Of a DNA stretch of 64,000 nucleotides, positions 26,990 through 36,675 are shown piece after piece. Position 1 is the first letter of the stretch, and each line of letters opens with the position of its first letter. The DNA comes from Bacteroidales bacterium. GTDB lineage: Bacteria > Bacteroidota > Bacteroidia > Bacteroidales > JAIOZK01. The notes below the pieces were generated by a model that saw only the letters and a program-made list of their open reading frames with translations, searched no databases and was not told the origin of the DNA. Where the stretch lies: the NCBI GenBank assembly GCA_021738625.1, contig JAIPBS010000001.1:124001-188000 (forward strand). Reading direction: 5' to 3'. The translations under genes were made by a program, and so were the position numbers.

Positions 26990-29185
26990 TCATAGGTTTT
27001 TGACCACCTTATGACTTTCGGTCCGGCCACCGCTGGAAAGTTTCAAAAAATAAACACCTGTAGGCAGGCTACCCGTATTCCAGCTGATCTTTCCGGTTCC
27101 GGCCGGGAAGCTCCGGCTTAGAATGCTTTTACCGTTTATATCATAAAGTCTGAGTTCTACCTTTGTTGTTTGCTTGGTTTTGCTCAGCAGGTTCAGCTGC
27201 TGAGAAAAGGGGTTGGGCCAGACAGTCCAGTTTTGTTCTGAATCTTTCCTTGCATCAAATTCAGGCGTAAACACCGTTCCGCCGGTTTCCGTCCTGAAGA
27301 TAACGGAATGATCACCCATCACCAGGCCCTCGTATTTATCAAAAAAGGCAACGGAATACAGATCGGAGGTGCACTCAATGTCCAGGGCTTCCCAGCTTTC
27401 ACCCAGGTCGGTGGTTTTAAAGAGTGTCTCTTCATGCCCCGTTGCCACGGCATACCCGGCTGTCTGATTCACAAAATCCAGCTTTTCAAAATTAATAAAT
27501 CCCTTTACTTCGGGTGTGATATTGTTCCAGGTAATGCCGCCATCTGTGGTCCTAACGATATTGGCATCACCATAAATAAAAAAAGTATCGGGATTCAAAA
27601 CCTCAATTCCCTTTAACAGCCAGACATTGTTAACAGGCAGCGTATCCCAGTCCCAGCTTTGACCCCGGTCAGAACTTTTTAAAACATTGGGACCCAAACC
27701 CGTTATATATCCCAGAGAATCATCAACAAATTCCATGTCGGTGATTTCATTAATAACCGGTAAGGTATCAAGCAACTGCCAGTCCTGACCACCATTTTCA
27801 GTTTGATATAAAAAATAAGATTCCTTTTTAAATGAAGGACCTGTTATAAGCCCGTTATGTTCATCAAAAAAATACAGCGCTTTAATCTCTATTGGTAATG
27901 ATGAAATAATCTCCCAGCTTTCTCCTGCATTAATTGTTTTTCGAAGGATATCAAAGCTTTCTGATAAATATCCAAGAGTATCATTCACGAAACTTACGTC
28001 TGTTAACTGGTACATAGGTATATTTACACGCAGCCAGGCCTTTCCTCTATCGGTTGATCTGATCAGGCTGCCGCTGACAACTCCCCCGGCGCCACCGCTT
28101 CCAATTGCAACAATAATGCTGTCGGCTGTAATAGCTGCATCTGCCAAAGCATAATTGTATGTGGTATTTGTCGAAACAAGAAACCAATTCAGACCTGCGT
28201 CAACCGTCTTGAAAATCTGACCGTGATCGCCTACCATCGAAGCACTGTTTGCATCAATACTGCAAATGCTATGCATATTCCATCGACCGATAGAATTATG
28301 GCTCACTACCCAGTTTTCACCGCCATCACTGGTTGACAGTATATTGTTTGTATAGAGATACGTTGTGCTTGCAGCGTATCCGTTCAGATCATCCGAAAAG
28401 CATATTGAATTGATCCAGTTTTCACTGCTTTGAAAAACTTTATACCAGTTCCCGCCACCATCTGTTGTTTTAAACAAGAACTGCAGACTTTGTAATCTGC
28501 CATTAATAAAAGCAGTGTCAGCATTTAAGAATACCATATCCAGAACTTTAAATTCATTATTTGGATATTCTACGGATACCTTTACCCAATTTTCACCAAA
28601 GTCAATGCTTCTAAAATAGTACTTACCATCAGTGCCTGATAGGTAAACAGCTTCATTTTCAACAAAACTCAAATGTGTAAAAACGGCATTCTGTCCAGGC
28701 GATACAGTATCCCAGTTTTCTCCTCCATCCGTAGTTCGCAAAAGAAATGATGATAAGTTACCGCCAACAAGCAAACCTGTTTGCTCATTGAAAAATAGCA
28801 CATCATTATAATTTTCGGATCGATGGTTTGTACCCTTATTAACGGCAAACCAACTTTGTCCCCCATCATTAGTTTTTAAGAGGGTTTGGTATGATCCGGT
28901 TATCCAACCCGTTTGATCATCCAGAAAAAAGATTGAGGTAAAGTTCACTTCCCGGTCCACACCGGCCGGTTGTAATTGAAGTTCCCAGCTTTCGCCAAAA
29001 TCGTCTGATGTGATGATCGTTGCCAAACTGCCGACAGCCATTACAATTCCGTCATCCAGCATGATCACTTCGTTAAGATTGCTTTCGGTGGGGATGGGGT
29101 TGATGCGTTGCCAGGGTTGGTCCTGTGATTTGCTCATAAAAGAAAGAATAGCAAATAAAAAAACTAAAAACATGACTTTATTCAT
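26990..29185 (-). CDS. Secreted YCF48/BNR-repeat protein with type IX sorting domain (paralogue)
   Basis: A 731-residue protein with the same plan as its downstream neighbour: signal peptide (MNKVMFLVFLFAILSFMSKSQ), then many blade repeats (TSDDFGESWE, TNDGGQSWF, TTDGGENWD, TTDGGITWN). The type IX sorting tail reads NWTVWPNPFSQQLN, LRLYDINGKSIL and LPTGVYFLKLSSGG. The N-terminal hundred residues align almost without gaps to the neighbour (VNFTSIFFLDDQTGWITGSYQ against VRLTSIFFLDDQTGWAAGSF), so the pair arose by tandem duplication. A TATATTTA near-match to the -7 box lies upstream at 29216-29223 on the minus strand. The two are probably co-transcribed. Confidence 0.88.
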   Translation of the reverse strand: MNKVMFLVFLFAILSFMSKSQDQPWQRINPIPTESNLNEVIMLDDGIVMAVGSLATIITSDDFGESWELQLQPAGVDREVNFTSIFFLDDQTGWITGSYQTLLKTNDGGQSWFAVNKGTNHRSENYNDVLFFNEQTGLLVGGNLSSFLLRTTDGGENWDTVSPGQNAVFTHLSFVENEAVYLSGTDGKYYFRSIDFGENWVKVSVEYPNNEFKVLDMVFLNADTAFINGRLQSLQFLFKTTDGGGNWYKVFQSSENWINSICFSDDLNGYAASTTYLYTNNILSTSDGGENWVVSHNSIGRWNMHSICSIDANSASMVGDHGQIFKTVDAGLNWFLVSTNTTYNYALADAAITADSIIVAIGSGGAGGVVSGSLIRSTDRGKAWLRVNIPMYQLTDVSFVNDTLGYLSESFDILRKTINAGESWEIISSLPIEIKALYFFDEHNGLITGPSFKKESYFLYQTENGGQDWQLLDTLPVINEITDMEFVDDSLGYITGLGPNVLKSSDRGQSWDWDTLPVNNVWLLKGIEVLNPDTFFIYGDANIVRTTDGGITWNNITPEVKGFINFEKLDFVNQTAGYAVATGHEETLFKTTDLGESWEALDIECTSDLYSVAFFDKYEGLVMGDHSVIFRTETGGTVFTPEFDARKDSEQNWTVWPNPFSQQLNLLSKTKQTTKVELRLYDINGKSILSRSFPAGTGKISWNTGSLPTGVYFLKLSSGGRTESHKVVKNL

Positions 29186-29280
29186 GACGATGAGGTTTTG
29201 GTTAATTTAGCGGAATAAATATATGATTTTTTATGGCAAAATGCAATTTTCTCTGGAAAGAAAAAAAATGCATCCAATGA

Positions 29281-30267
29281 TCATTTGTACATGATCTTTC
29301 TCATACCCTTTGTTTTATGGGTGCGGTAATTGCCGTCTTCATCAGAATAAATGAAAAAGGCTTCCAGTTCATCCTGCTCTTTCAGGAATGCAATGGATTC
29401 TTCCAGGCCCATCACCATAAAAGCCGTGGCGTAAGCGTCGGCTGTTACACAATCCTTTGCCAGAACACTCACGCTTAGCAGGGAGTGTTGGACGGGATAT
29501 CCTGTTCTGGGGTCGATGGTGTGTGAATATTTCACTCCATCCTCCACATAAAATTTCCGGTAGCTGCCCGAGGTGGCCAGGGCTTTGTCGTTTAAAAACA
29601 CAATGGCTTCCAGTTCGCGGCTACCAATGGGTTCGTCCACCGGTTTTTCAATCCCCACCTTCCATTGCTCGCCTCCAGGTTTGCGGCCACCGGCCAGCAC
29701 CTCACCTCCGATGTCAATGAGATATTTATGTATCCCTTTGGACTCGAGAAAATCAGCCACCATATCAACCGAATATCCCTGGGCGATGGCGTTGAAGTCA
29801 AAATGGATGCCGGGCTTTTCCTTGATGACCCTGCCGTTTTCAATTCTTACCTGCTCAAAACCTACCAGGGGCAACAAACTGTCGAGCACCTGTTGATTCA
29901 CATCGATCTTTTCACGGAACCAAAACCCCCAGGCGTTGGTTAGCGGACCCACCGTAATGTCGAAGGCGCCTTTGGTTTTTGCGCTCACCTGCTTGGCCTG
30001 GTTAAAAATCTCGATGAATTCCTTGCCCAGCTCAACCGGACGGTTTTCATTTACCAGGCTGATGGTGGATTGCGGCTGCCACAGGGAGGCCATCATATCG
30101 AATTCCTTCAGCAATGAATCGATTTCCGTTTGCAAAAGCCGGCCGCTTTCGTCATAATAGGTTATGGCATAATAGGTACCCTGGGCTTCTCCCATGAAAG
30201 CGACTTTTTGGTAGTTGCTACATGCACTGAGCAACAAAACACTGATCAGTAAAACTAAAATGCGCAT
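29281..30267 (-). CDS. apbE: ApbE family FAD:protein FMN transferase lipoprotein
   Basis: A 328-residue protein beginning at the ATG at 30267, which starts a lipoprotein signal with lipobox LLLSAC (Cys 16). A longer frame from 30357 adds residues with no signal and is rejected. Typical ApbE motifs are FMGEAQGTYYAITYY, GAFDITVGPLTNAWGF, HFDFNAIAQGYSVD, YLIDIGGEVLAGG, ATSGSYRKF, SHTIDPRTGYP and TADAYATAFMVMG. The enzyme transfers FMN from FAD to the threonines of NqrB and NqrC, and it lies just downstream of nqrF. A terminator in the gap suggests partly separate expression. Confidence 0.94.
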   Translation of the reverse strand: MRILVLLISVLLLSACSNYQKVAFMGEAQGTYYAITYYDESGRLLQTEIDSLLKEFDMMASLWQPQSTISLVNENRPVELGKEFIEIFNQAKQVSAKTKGAFDITVGPLTNAWGFWFREKIDVNQQVLDSLLPLVGFEQVRIENGRVIKEKPGIHFDFNAIAQGYSVDMVADFLESKGIHKYLIDIGGEVLAGGRKPGGEQWKVGIEKPVDEPIGSRELEAIVFLNDKALATSGSYRKFYVEDGVKYSHTIDPRTGYPVQHSLLSVSVLAKDCVTADAYATAFMVMGLEESIAFLKEQDELEAFFIYSDEDGNYRTHKTKGMRKIMYK

Positions 30268-30302
30268 CTTCCTGTGGCTATGTTCAAAAAACGAATTTAC
30301 AA

Positions 30303-30330
30303 AGAAAAGGCCGGAATTTGATCCCGGCCT
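30303..30330 (-). terminator. Intrinsic terminator after nqrF
   Basis: Read on the minus strand, AGGCCGG pairs with CCGGCCT around a nine-base loop and is followed by TTTTCTTT. It lies between nqrF and apbE. Confidence 0.65.
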
Positions 30331-30353
30331 CCGGCTTTCGGTATATTTTTCTA

Positions 30354-31616
30354 TCATCCTCCAAAATCGTCGAAAGCGATCATCTCTTCAGGTACGCCAT
30401 AGTCGTCGAGCATTTTCAATACGGCCTGGTTCATCATGGGCGGGCCGCAGAAATAGTATTCGATCTCTTCCGGTTCGGGATGATCCTTCAGGTAGTTGTC
30501 GATGATCACCTGGTGGATAAATCCTGTATAACCGTCCCAGTTATCTTCAGGTTGCGGTTCGGAGAGGGCCACATAAAACTTAAAGTTGGGAAATTGCTTT
30601 TCGATCTCCCGGAATTCATCTATGTAAAACAATTCCCTTTTCGAACGTCCTCCATACCAATAGGTAACTTTTCTATCGGTGGTTTTCAGGGTGTGGAACA
30701 TGTGGAAGATGTGTGAACGAAGGGGGGCCATGCCGGCGCCGCCTCCGATATACATCATTTCTTTATTGGTATCCTTGATAAAGAATTCGCCATAAGGGCC
30801 GGAGATGGTCACTTTATCGCCGGGTTTACGGGAGAAAATAAAGGAGGAACAAATACCCGGGTTCACATTCATAAAGGCGTTCTTTTTCTTATCCCAGGGC
30901 GGGGTGGCAATACGGATGTTCAGCTTGATGATGTTCCCTTCGGCCGGGTGATTGGCCATGGAGTATGCCCTAAAGATAGGTTCGGGGTTTTTCATTTTCA
31001 AATCCCACATTTTGAAATTATCCCAGTCTTCCCGGTATTCCTCTTCCACTTCAATATCTTTATAATCCACCTCGCATTTGGGCACATCGATCTGAATATA
31101 GCCTCCCGGCTGAAAGTCCAGCTTTTCACCTTCGGGCAATCTCACAACAAATTCTTTGATAAAGGTGGCCACATTGTCGTTGGAAACCACTTCACACTCC
31201 CACTTCTTGATTCCAAACACTTCCTTGGGCACACCAATTTTCATGTCTTCCCGCACTTTCACCTGGCAACCCAGCCGCCAGTCGTTTTGTTGCTCTTTGC
31301 GGGTGAAATATCCTTTTTCGGTTGGCAGGATCGATCCGCCTCCATCAAACACCTGGCATTTGCACATGGCACAGGTGCCTCCGCCGCCGCATGCAGAAGG
31401 AAGATAGATGCCCTCGTTCGAAAGCGTACTCAGCAGAGTGGAACCGGGATTCACGTCCAGCTCCTTTTCGTCATTGATGGTTATTTTCACCTCTCCCTGG
31501 GGCGTGAGTTTTTTACGTGCAAAAAGCAAACCGGCCACCAGCAGAATGATGATCACCAGGAAAACGGCGATGCTGGCCAAAATAACAATTCCTGTACTTA
31601 CTTGTAATAACATCAT
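30354..31616 (-). CDS. nqrF: Na+-translocating NADH:quinone reductase subunit F
   Basis: A 420-residue subunit. An N-terminal membrane helix is followed by a 2Fe-2S ferredoxin domain ([17 protein letters not shown]) and a ferredoxin-reductase domain. The FAD motif is RAYSMANHP and the NAD part includes [12 protein letters not shown] and [10 protein letters not shown]. It is the electron entry point: NADH to FAD to the iron-sulfur centre. Last gene of the nqrABCDEF operon. Confidence 0.97.
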   Translation of the reverse strand: MMLLQVSTGIVILASIAVFLVIIILLVAGLLFARKKLTPQGEVKITINDEKELDVNPGSTLLSTLSNEGIYLPSACGGGGTCAMCKCQVFDGGGSILPTEKGYFTRKEQQNDWRLGCQVKVREDMKIGVPKEVFGIKKWECEVVSNDNVATFIKEFVVRLPEGEKLDFQPGGYIQIDVPKCEVDYKDIEVEEEYREDWDNFKMWDLKMKNPEPIFRAYSMANHPAEGNIIKLNIRIATPPWDKKKNAFMNVNPGICSSFIFSRKPGDKVTISGPYGEFFIKDTNKEMMYIGGGAGMAPLRSHIFHMFHTLKTTDRKVTYWYGGRSKRELFYIDEFREIEKQFPNFKFYVALSEPQPEDNWDGYTGFIHQVIIDNYLKDHPEPEEIEYYFCGPPMMNQAVLKMLDDYGVPEEMIAFDDFGG

Positions 31617-31641
31617 ATTTCAGCTTATACTGTTATCAAAA

Positions 31642-32259
31642 TTAAAGTTCAATTCCAAGAAAACTCATAAACGCAATACCCATCAGGCCGGTGATGATAA
31701 AAGTGATCCCCAGTCCGCGCAAGGGCGCCGGCACATTGGAATATTTGATCTTTTCACGTATGGCTGCGATACCTACTATGGCGAGGAACCAGCCCACTCC
31801 GGAGCCCAGCCCGAAGGAAATCGCCTGTCCGATGTTGGAGTATTCCCTTTCCTGCATAAAAAGGGAACCACCCAGGATGGCGCAGTTCACGGCGATCAGG
31901 GGCAGGAAGATACCCAGCGAGTTGTAGAGCGTCGGAGAGAATTTCTCAACGATCATCTCCACCAACTGAACCATCGAAGCGATCACAGCGATGAACATGA
32001 TAAAGGTGAGAAAACTCAGATCAACATCTGCAAAATCCGGACTGAGCCATATCAGGGCGCCGGGGGCGAGCAGGTATTCGTTGATCAGGTAATCGATGGG
32101 CACGGTGATGCCCAATACAAAGATCACGGCTGCTCCCAGTCCGACGGAGGTTTTAACGGTCCTCGACACGGCCAGGTAGGAACACATCCCCAGAAAGTAG
32201 GCAAAGACCATATTGTCAACAAAAATTGACTTGACGAATATGTTAAAAATTTCCTGCAT
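31642..32259 (-). CDS. nqrE: Na+-translocating NADH:quinone reductase subunit E
   Basis: A 205-residue integral membrane subunit with six hydrophobic helices, homologous to RnfA and NqrD. Conserved segments include [22 protein letters not shown] and [20 protein letters not shown]. The conserved Cys residues (MCSYLA and NCAILG) lie in half-helices that bind the intramembrane iron centre together with NqrD. It lies 38 bases after nqrD and 25 before nqrF. Confidence 0.97.
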   Translation of the reverse strand: MQEIFNIFVKSIFVDNMVFAYFLGMCSYLAVSRTVKTSVGLGAAVIFVLGITVPIDYLINEYLLAPGALIWLSPDFADVDLSFLTFIMFIAVIASMVQLVEMIVEKFSPTLYNSLGIFLPLIAVNCAILGGSLFMQEREYSNIGQAISFGLGSGVGWFLAIVGIAAIREKIKYSNVPAPLRGLGITFIITGLMGIAFMSFLGIEL

Positions 32260-32297
32260 GATTATTTCGTTTTGTTATCTCGTTTGCAAATCGTTAT

Positions 32298-32954
32298 CTA
32301 ACTCTCTTCAATCAAATCCCTGTTCTTCGCCCTTTGGAACCAGATGATGATCCCCACCAGGATCAGCGCCATGGGCGGCAGAATGAAAAAACCATTGTCT
32401 TCGTAACCGAAATTGTAGAATCCCTCCGGAACCACCTGATATCCCCAGAGTGTACCCGAACCGAAAAGTTCTCTGAAAAACCCTACGACGATCAGGATCC
32501 ATCCGTAGCCCATTGCATTGCCCACGCCATCCAGAAAGGCCGGCCAGGGTTTATTGCTCATGGCAAAGGCTTCGAGTCGTCCCATGATGATACAATTGGT
32601 GATGATCAGTCCGACAAATACAGAAAGCTGCTTGCTTACGTCAAATACAAATGCTTTCAAAAACTGGTCGACGATGATCACCAGTGAAGCGATCACAACC
32701 AATTGAACGATGATCCTGATGCGCGGAGGCACTCCATTCCTGAGCAGTGAGATCACCACGTTGGCCATGGCCATCACGAAGATCACCGAAAGGGTCATCA
32801 CAAAAGAAGGCTTCAGTTTTGCCGTAACAGCAAGCGCACTGCAAATCCCAAGCACCTGAACGGTAATGGGATTGTCCTTGTTCAAAGGATTGGTGAGCAA
32901 TCGCCTGTTCTTGATCGAAAACAAAGGTTCTCTGTCTTTCTTTTCCTTACTCAT
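32298..32954 (-). CDS. nqrD: Na+-translocating NADH:quinone reductase subunit D
   Basis: A 218-residue integral membrane subunit, paralogous to NqrE, with about six helices. Conserved parts are LGICSALAVTAKL, RIIVQLVVIASLVIIVDQ, TNCIIMGRLEAFAM and GNAMGYGWIL. Its two membrane Cys residues complete the iron centre with NqrE. The start codon is immediately adjacent to the nqrC stop, so translation is probably coupled. Confidence 0.97.
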   Translation of the reverse strand: MSKEKKDREPLFSIKNRRLLTNPLNKDNPITVQVLGICSALAVTAKLKPSFVMTLSVIFVMAMANVVISLLRNGVPPRIRIIVQLVVIASLVIIVDQFLKAFVFDVSKQLSVFVGLIITNCIIMGRLEAFAMSNKPWPAFLDGVGNAMGYGWILIVVGFFRELFGSGTLWGYQVVPEGFYNFGYEDNGFFILPPMALILVGIIIWFQRAKNRDLIEES

Positions 32955-33722
32955 TTAAATCTGTTTTTTAGCAAATGGTACATACAATTCCAAACAATCT
33001 TTTAACATTTGCGATACGCCCTTACTGGTAATAGTACCACCGGAAATGGCGTCCACGCCGTGGATCTGCATTTCATCCGAAAGGGTTTCCGCTCCACCTT
33101 TAACCACCTCCACCGAAACGAATGTTCCGTCAGGATCGAAAATCTTTTTGCCATAAAACTGCTGCTGAAAGGGCATGGTATTAATCTCAGCGCCCAGTCC
33201 GGGGGTTTCGCTTTTATGGTCGAAATAAACGCCCATCACCTCATTGAAGTCTTCGGACACTGCAATATCTCCCCAAAGCGGACCCCAGAGGCCTTTTCCA
33301 TACAGCGGCACCACAAACAGCGTATCCCGCACATCCGATCTTTGGAGCGGCACCATGCCAACAAACAAAGGCAATTGATAATCTTCTCCCTGTTCCTCAA
33401 GGTAAAGCTGCTGTTTCATATCGACCTCAAAAGCGCGAACATCGCCTTTCACGAATTCACCATTTGTGTATTCGCTGATGATATTGCCTGCCGGATCGAG
33501 CACCAGCTCACTCACGATATATTCGTTAAACAAAGGTATGGTGGAATCTTTTTCTGCTTTGATGTTCACCGATTGCAATATTCCCTGCATCTTATCTATC
33601 TTGATGTTTTTATCCTTCAGCGGTTGAAGCAACATGGCGGCAGCGGAAAGTATCGCGGCCACTAAAATCACCATGATGGTGGCGTATTTGAATATGTATG
33701 CGTTACTGTACATAGCTTTCAA
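32955..33722 (-). CDS. nqrC: Na+-translocating NADH:quinone reductase subunit C
   Basis: A 255-residue subunit with one N-terminal membrane helix (IFKYATIMVILVAAILSAAAML) and a periplasmic flavin domain. The covalent FMN attachment motif appears as DAISGGTITSKG, a variant of the SGATxT consensus with Gly in place of Ala. The second Thr is the expected acceptor for ApbE. An alternative start codon lies three codons in (33713). It lies 5 bases after nqrB. Confidence 0.95.
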   Translation of the reverse strand: MKAMYSNAYIFKYATIMVILVAAILSAAAMLLQPLKDKNIKIDKMQGILQSVNIKAEKDSTIPLFNEYIVSELVLDPAGNIISEYTNGEFVKGDVRAFEVDMKQQLYLEEQGEDYQLPLFVGMVPLQRSDVRDTLFVVPLYGKGLWGPLWGDIAVSEDFNEVMGVYFDHKSETPGLGAEINTMPFQQQFYGKKIFDPDGTFVSVEVVKGGAETLSDEMQIHGVDAISGGTITSKGVSQMLKDCLELYVPFAKKQI

Positions 33723-33727
33723 TATTG

Positions 33728-34912
33728 TTATTTGGCAGATTCGACTGCGTGGTTAACTCTTTTCAAACGCTTCTTAATGTTTCCTTCAAGCACATAATAG
33801 TCGATGAGAGGAGCGAACACATTCATCAACAGAATGGCCAGCATCATACCCTCTGGGTATCCCGGGTTGAACACCCTAATCAAAATCGCGATAAAACCGA
33901 TCAGGAAACCGTAAATATATTTACCTCTTTGTGTTTGTGAAGCTGTTACGGGGTCGGTGGCCATATAAACCAGGCCAAAGGCAAATCCTCCCATGATCAG
34001 ATGCTGCCAGAAAGGTACCTGCATATATGGAGTTGCTCCGATTGCATTGAATATCAACCCCATGCTTATGGATCCGACCAGAACCGAAAGCATGATCCTC
34101 CAGCTTCCGATGCCTGTGATCAACAAAACGATGGCCCCCAGCAATATGGCAATCACCGAAGTTTCGCCAATGGAACCGGGGATGCCTCCCCAAAACATAT
34201 CCCACACATAGCCGGGCTCCATGATATGTGCCATCCCCTCTGTTTTGCCCGCAAGCGCTTCACCTAATGGTGTGGCTCCTGTAACGCCATCGGGCAATTG
34301 ATCGGGCATCCCGGCGATCCATACATCATCGCCCGACATATGCCTGGGATAGGCGAAAAACAAAAAAGCCCTGGCTGTGAGTGCCGGGTTCAGTATGTTC
34401 ATGCCGGTGCCGCCAAAAACTTCCTTGCCGATGATCACTGCAAAAGCCGTAGCCACAGCAACCATCCAAAGCGGAACATCGGGGGGCATCACCAACGGGA
34501 TCAGCATACCCGATACCAGAAAACCTTCATTGACTTCATGGCCGCGGGATTGGGCGAATGCAAATTCGATGGCCAGTCCGGTTACATAGGATACCACGAT
34601 GATGGGAAACACCTTCAGAAATCCGTACCATACCATAGGCCAGAAATCCGGTTGCATGGCATTGGCCAGATAATGCTGATAGCCCACATTCCATATACCG
34701 AACAGCAAAGGGGGCACCATAGCCAAAACCACAATGGCCATGGTTCGCTTCATATCCATTGCGTCCCGGATGTGCGAGCCTTTTTTTGTTACCGTGTTTG
34801 GTACGAACAAAAAGGTTTCGAAGGCTTCGAAAGTGGAATGAAGTTTTTCGAACCTACCACCTTTTTCAAACTGCGGCTTGATCTTATCGATAAATTTCCT
34901 TAATCCTTTCAT
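33728..34912 (-). CDS. nqrB: Na+-translocating NADH:quinone reductase subunit B
   Basis: A 394-residue integral membrane subunit, the main Na+ channel component, with about ten helices. A covalent FMN site is visible as DGVTGATPLGEALAG. Other conserved parts are EVFGGTGMNILNPALTARAFLFFAYP in two blocks, MFWGGIPGSIGETS and YMATDPVTASQT. Length is usual for the family. It lies 26 bases after nqrA. Confidence 0.97.
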   Translation of the reverse strand: MKGLRKFIDKIKPQFEKGGRFEKLHSTFEAFETFLFVPNTVTKKGSHIRDAMDMKRTMAIVVLAMVPPLLFGIWNVGYQHYLANAMQPDFWPMVWYGFLKVFPIIVVSYVTGLAIEFAFAQSRGHEVNEGFLVSGMLIPLVMPPDVPLWMVAVATAFAVIIGKEVFGGTGMNILNPALTARAFLFFAYPRHMSGDDVWIAGMPDQLPDGVTGATPLGEALAGKTEGMAHIMEPGYVWDMFWGGIPGSIGETSVIAILLGAIVLLITGIGSWRIMLSVLVGSISMGLIFNAIGATPYMQVPFWQHLIMGGFAFGLVYMATDPVTASQTQRGKYIYGFLIGFIAILIRVFNPGYPEGMMLAILLMNVFAPLIDYYVLEGNIKKRLKRVNHAVESAK

Positions 34913-34938
34913 TCAATAAAATATATTGATTTCAAAAT

Positions 34939-36288
34939 TTACTCCATTTCTTTTCTCATCAGGTTGATCCCCTCACGCACAATGGATTGCATGTCGGTTT
35001 TCGATACGTCGATGTATTCACACAATGCAAAATCTTCCTCATCTATCTCATAAATCCCAAGCTGTTCCATCATGTCGATATCCTCGGTCATGATAGCTTT
35101 CAGCAATTGCATGGGGTATATATCCATAGGGAAAACCTTTTCATACTGACCGGTCAGCACGTAGGCCCGCTCTCCGCCGTGGAGGTTGGTGTTGAGCCGG
35201 TACTTCTTACCCGGAAATATTTTTGATAAAAAGGCATTGTAGAAACTGTATTTTTTCAAGCCGGGAGCAGCCCAGCCGAAGAACTCATATTCGTCACCCT
35301 CGGGGATCACTGTGATCTGCGAGTCATAAAAACTTATAAAGCCGTTTCTTTCGATTTTTGCTCCTGTAAGGACGTTTCCGCTGATGTAGCGCTTTTTGAT
35401 GCCTGTGGTATTTCCATCGACCATTTTTTCGATGCAGGCCCCGGTATGGGTTTTCAGGTAACCGGTTTTCAGCACCTCAGAGCCGGTGAGGGCAACAATG
35501 CGTTTGGCGTCGAATTTACCTTCCAGGAAAAGCGTACCGATGCTGATCACTTCCTGGGGCCTGAGATACCAAACAACATCTCCTTTGTTGACGGGATCGA
35601 TCAGTTGCACCTGGGTGCTGATGTTGCCTGCCGGATGCGGTCCTGAAAAAGCATTCAATTCAACATTTTTAGAATTCAGGAACACTTTCGACTGTCCCTC
35701 CACATCCTCGATATTCAAATGCAGTTTGCCGTCGGTCAGTTTTCTCAAAGTATCCAGTCCGGCCTGGAACTCCTTTCCATGTCCATGCACGATCAGGTCG
35801 AAATCCGGGGCCAGGGGACTGCTGTCGAACCCACTGATAAAAATGGCCTTGGGCGTATCTTTCGGGTTGGCGATCACCGAATAAGGGCGCTGCCTGATCA
35901 TTGGCCAAACACCGCTCTTCAGCATTTTTTCAATGATTTTTTCGCGGGAAAGCATGCCAGGATCGGTGGAACCGAAATCTTCGTATTCGATTTCCGTATC
36001 GGCCTTTATCCTGATTTCCATCAACAAACGCTTCGGTCCCCGCCTCACCTCTTCAATGGTTCCACTTACAGGAGATGTAAAAATGGTCTCATCCCGGTAT
36101 TTGTCATAAAATACAGGGCTGCCCGCCTTTACCTTGTCACCTTCACCGACAAGCATCTTGGGAAAAACACCATGAAAGTCAGTAGGTTTGAGGGCATAAT
36201 AATCCGACTGAAAATCCTTGATCACCTTTTCCGCTTCACCAAGCAATTTTATATCCAGGCCCTTTTTGATCTTATACTTGTTTGGCAT
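34939..36288 (-). CDS. nqrA: Na+-translocating NADH:quinone reductase subunit A
   Basis: A 449-residue subunit, first gene of the operon. Conserved segments are IKKGLDIKLLGEAEK at the start, PKMLVGEGDKVKAGSPVFYDK, SPVSGTIEEVRRGPKR, HLNIEDVEGQ, HPAGNISTQVQLIDP and GGERAYVLTGQYEKVFP. It is the membrane-associated subunit linked to quinone binding. The whole set supports a sodium-pumping respiratory chain in this organism. Confidence 0.97.
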   Translation of the reverse strand: MPNKYKIKKGLDIKLLGEAEKVIKDFQSDYYALKPTDFHGVFPKMLVGEGDKVKAGSPVFYDKYRDETIFTSPVSGTIEEVRRGPKRLLMEIRIKADTEIEYEDFGSTDPGMLSREKIIEKMLKSGVWPMIRQRPYSVIANPKDTPKAIFISGFDSSPLAPDFDLIVHGHGKEFQAGLDTLRKLTDGKLHLNIEDVEGQSKVFLNSKNVELNAFSGPHPAGNISTQVQLIDPVNKGDVVWYLRPQEVISIGTLFLEGKFDAKRIVALTGSEVLKTGYLKTHTGACIEKMVDGNTTGIKKRYISGNVLTGAKIERNGFISFYDSQITVIPEGDEYEFFGWAAPGLKKYSFYNAFLSKIFPGKKYRLNTNLHGGERAYVLTGQYEKVFPMDIYPMQLLKAIMTEDIDMMEQLGIYEIDEEDFALCEYIDVSKTDMQSIVREGINLMRKEME

Positions 36289-36675
36289 AATGGCTGATTG
36301 GTTATAACTACTGCAATTTTACAAAAAATATTTGTTAATCACAGCCTGTTTTACATAACGTTTAGATTTTATATTGTTAAAAATTTCACAAACCATGGCA
36401 AAAAAATAATGCCTACGAAGACGCAAAAATAATAAATTTATTTATCTATTTATCTATATGTATCAATTATGCCAATTCGGAACAGGTTTGCAATGATTGA
36501 CCTCTTGCTCCAATCAGTATAACTGAATCTTACAGAAAAATGTTTTGCATTTTTAATAAGATTCAGTATGAATCCCATGGTCTGTCTCCTAAGCAGAGCA
36601 GGGCTTTCTTTGATAAATCGTACATTTGCATGTAATTGAACGAATTGGTTTTCGTTTGCTAATAAAGCTCCATTT
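36289..36675. other. 387-base divergent gap between nqrA and the Plug gene
   Basis: The gap is AT-rich (AAATTTATTTATCTATTTATCTA near 36,433-36,456) and holds the second copy of the two-hairpin repeat. It must contain the nqr promoter on the minus strand and the plug promoter on the plus strand, but no exact TAnnTTTG with good spacing stands out for nqrA. Confidence 0.5.
36469..36569. repeat. Dispersed ~100-bp two-hairpin repeat, copy 2
   Basis: It aligns without large gaps to 23581-23682, with shared blocks ATTCGGAACAG, TTTGCAATGATTGA, TGCTCCAATC, GTATAACTGAATCT and ACAGAAAAATG. The second hairpin is well kept (ACTGAATCTTA ... TAAGATTCAGT). The outer stem of the first is partly lost. Confidence 0.75.
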
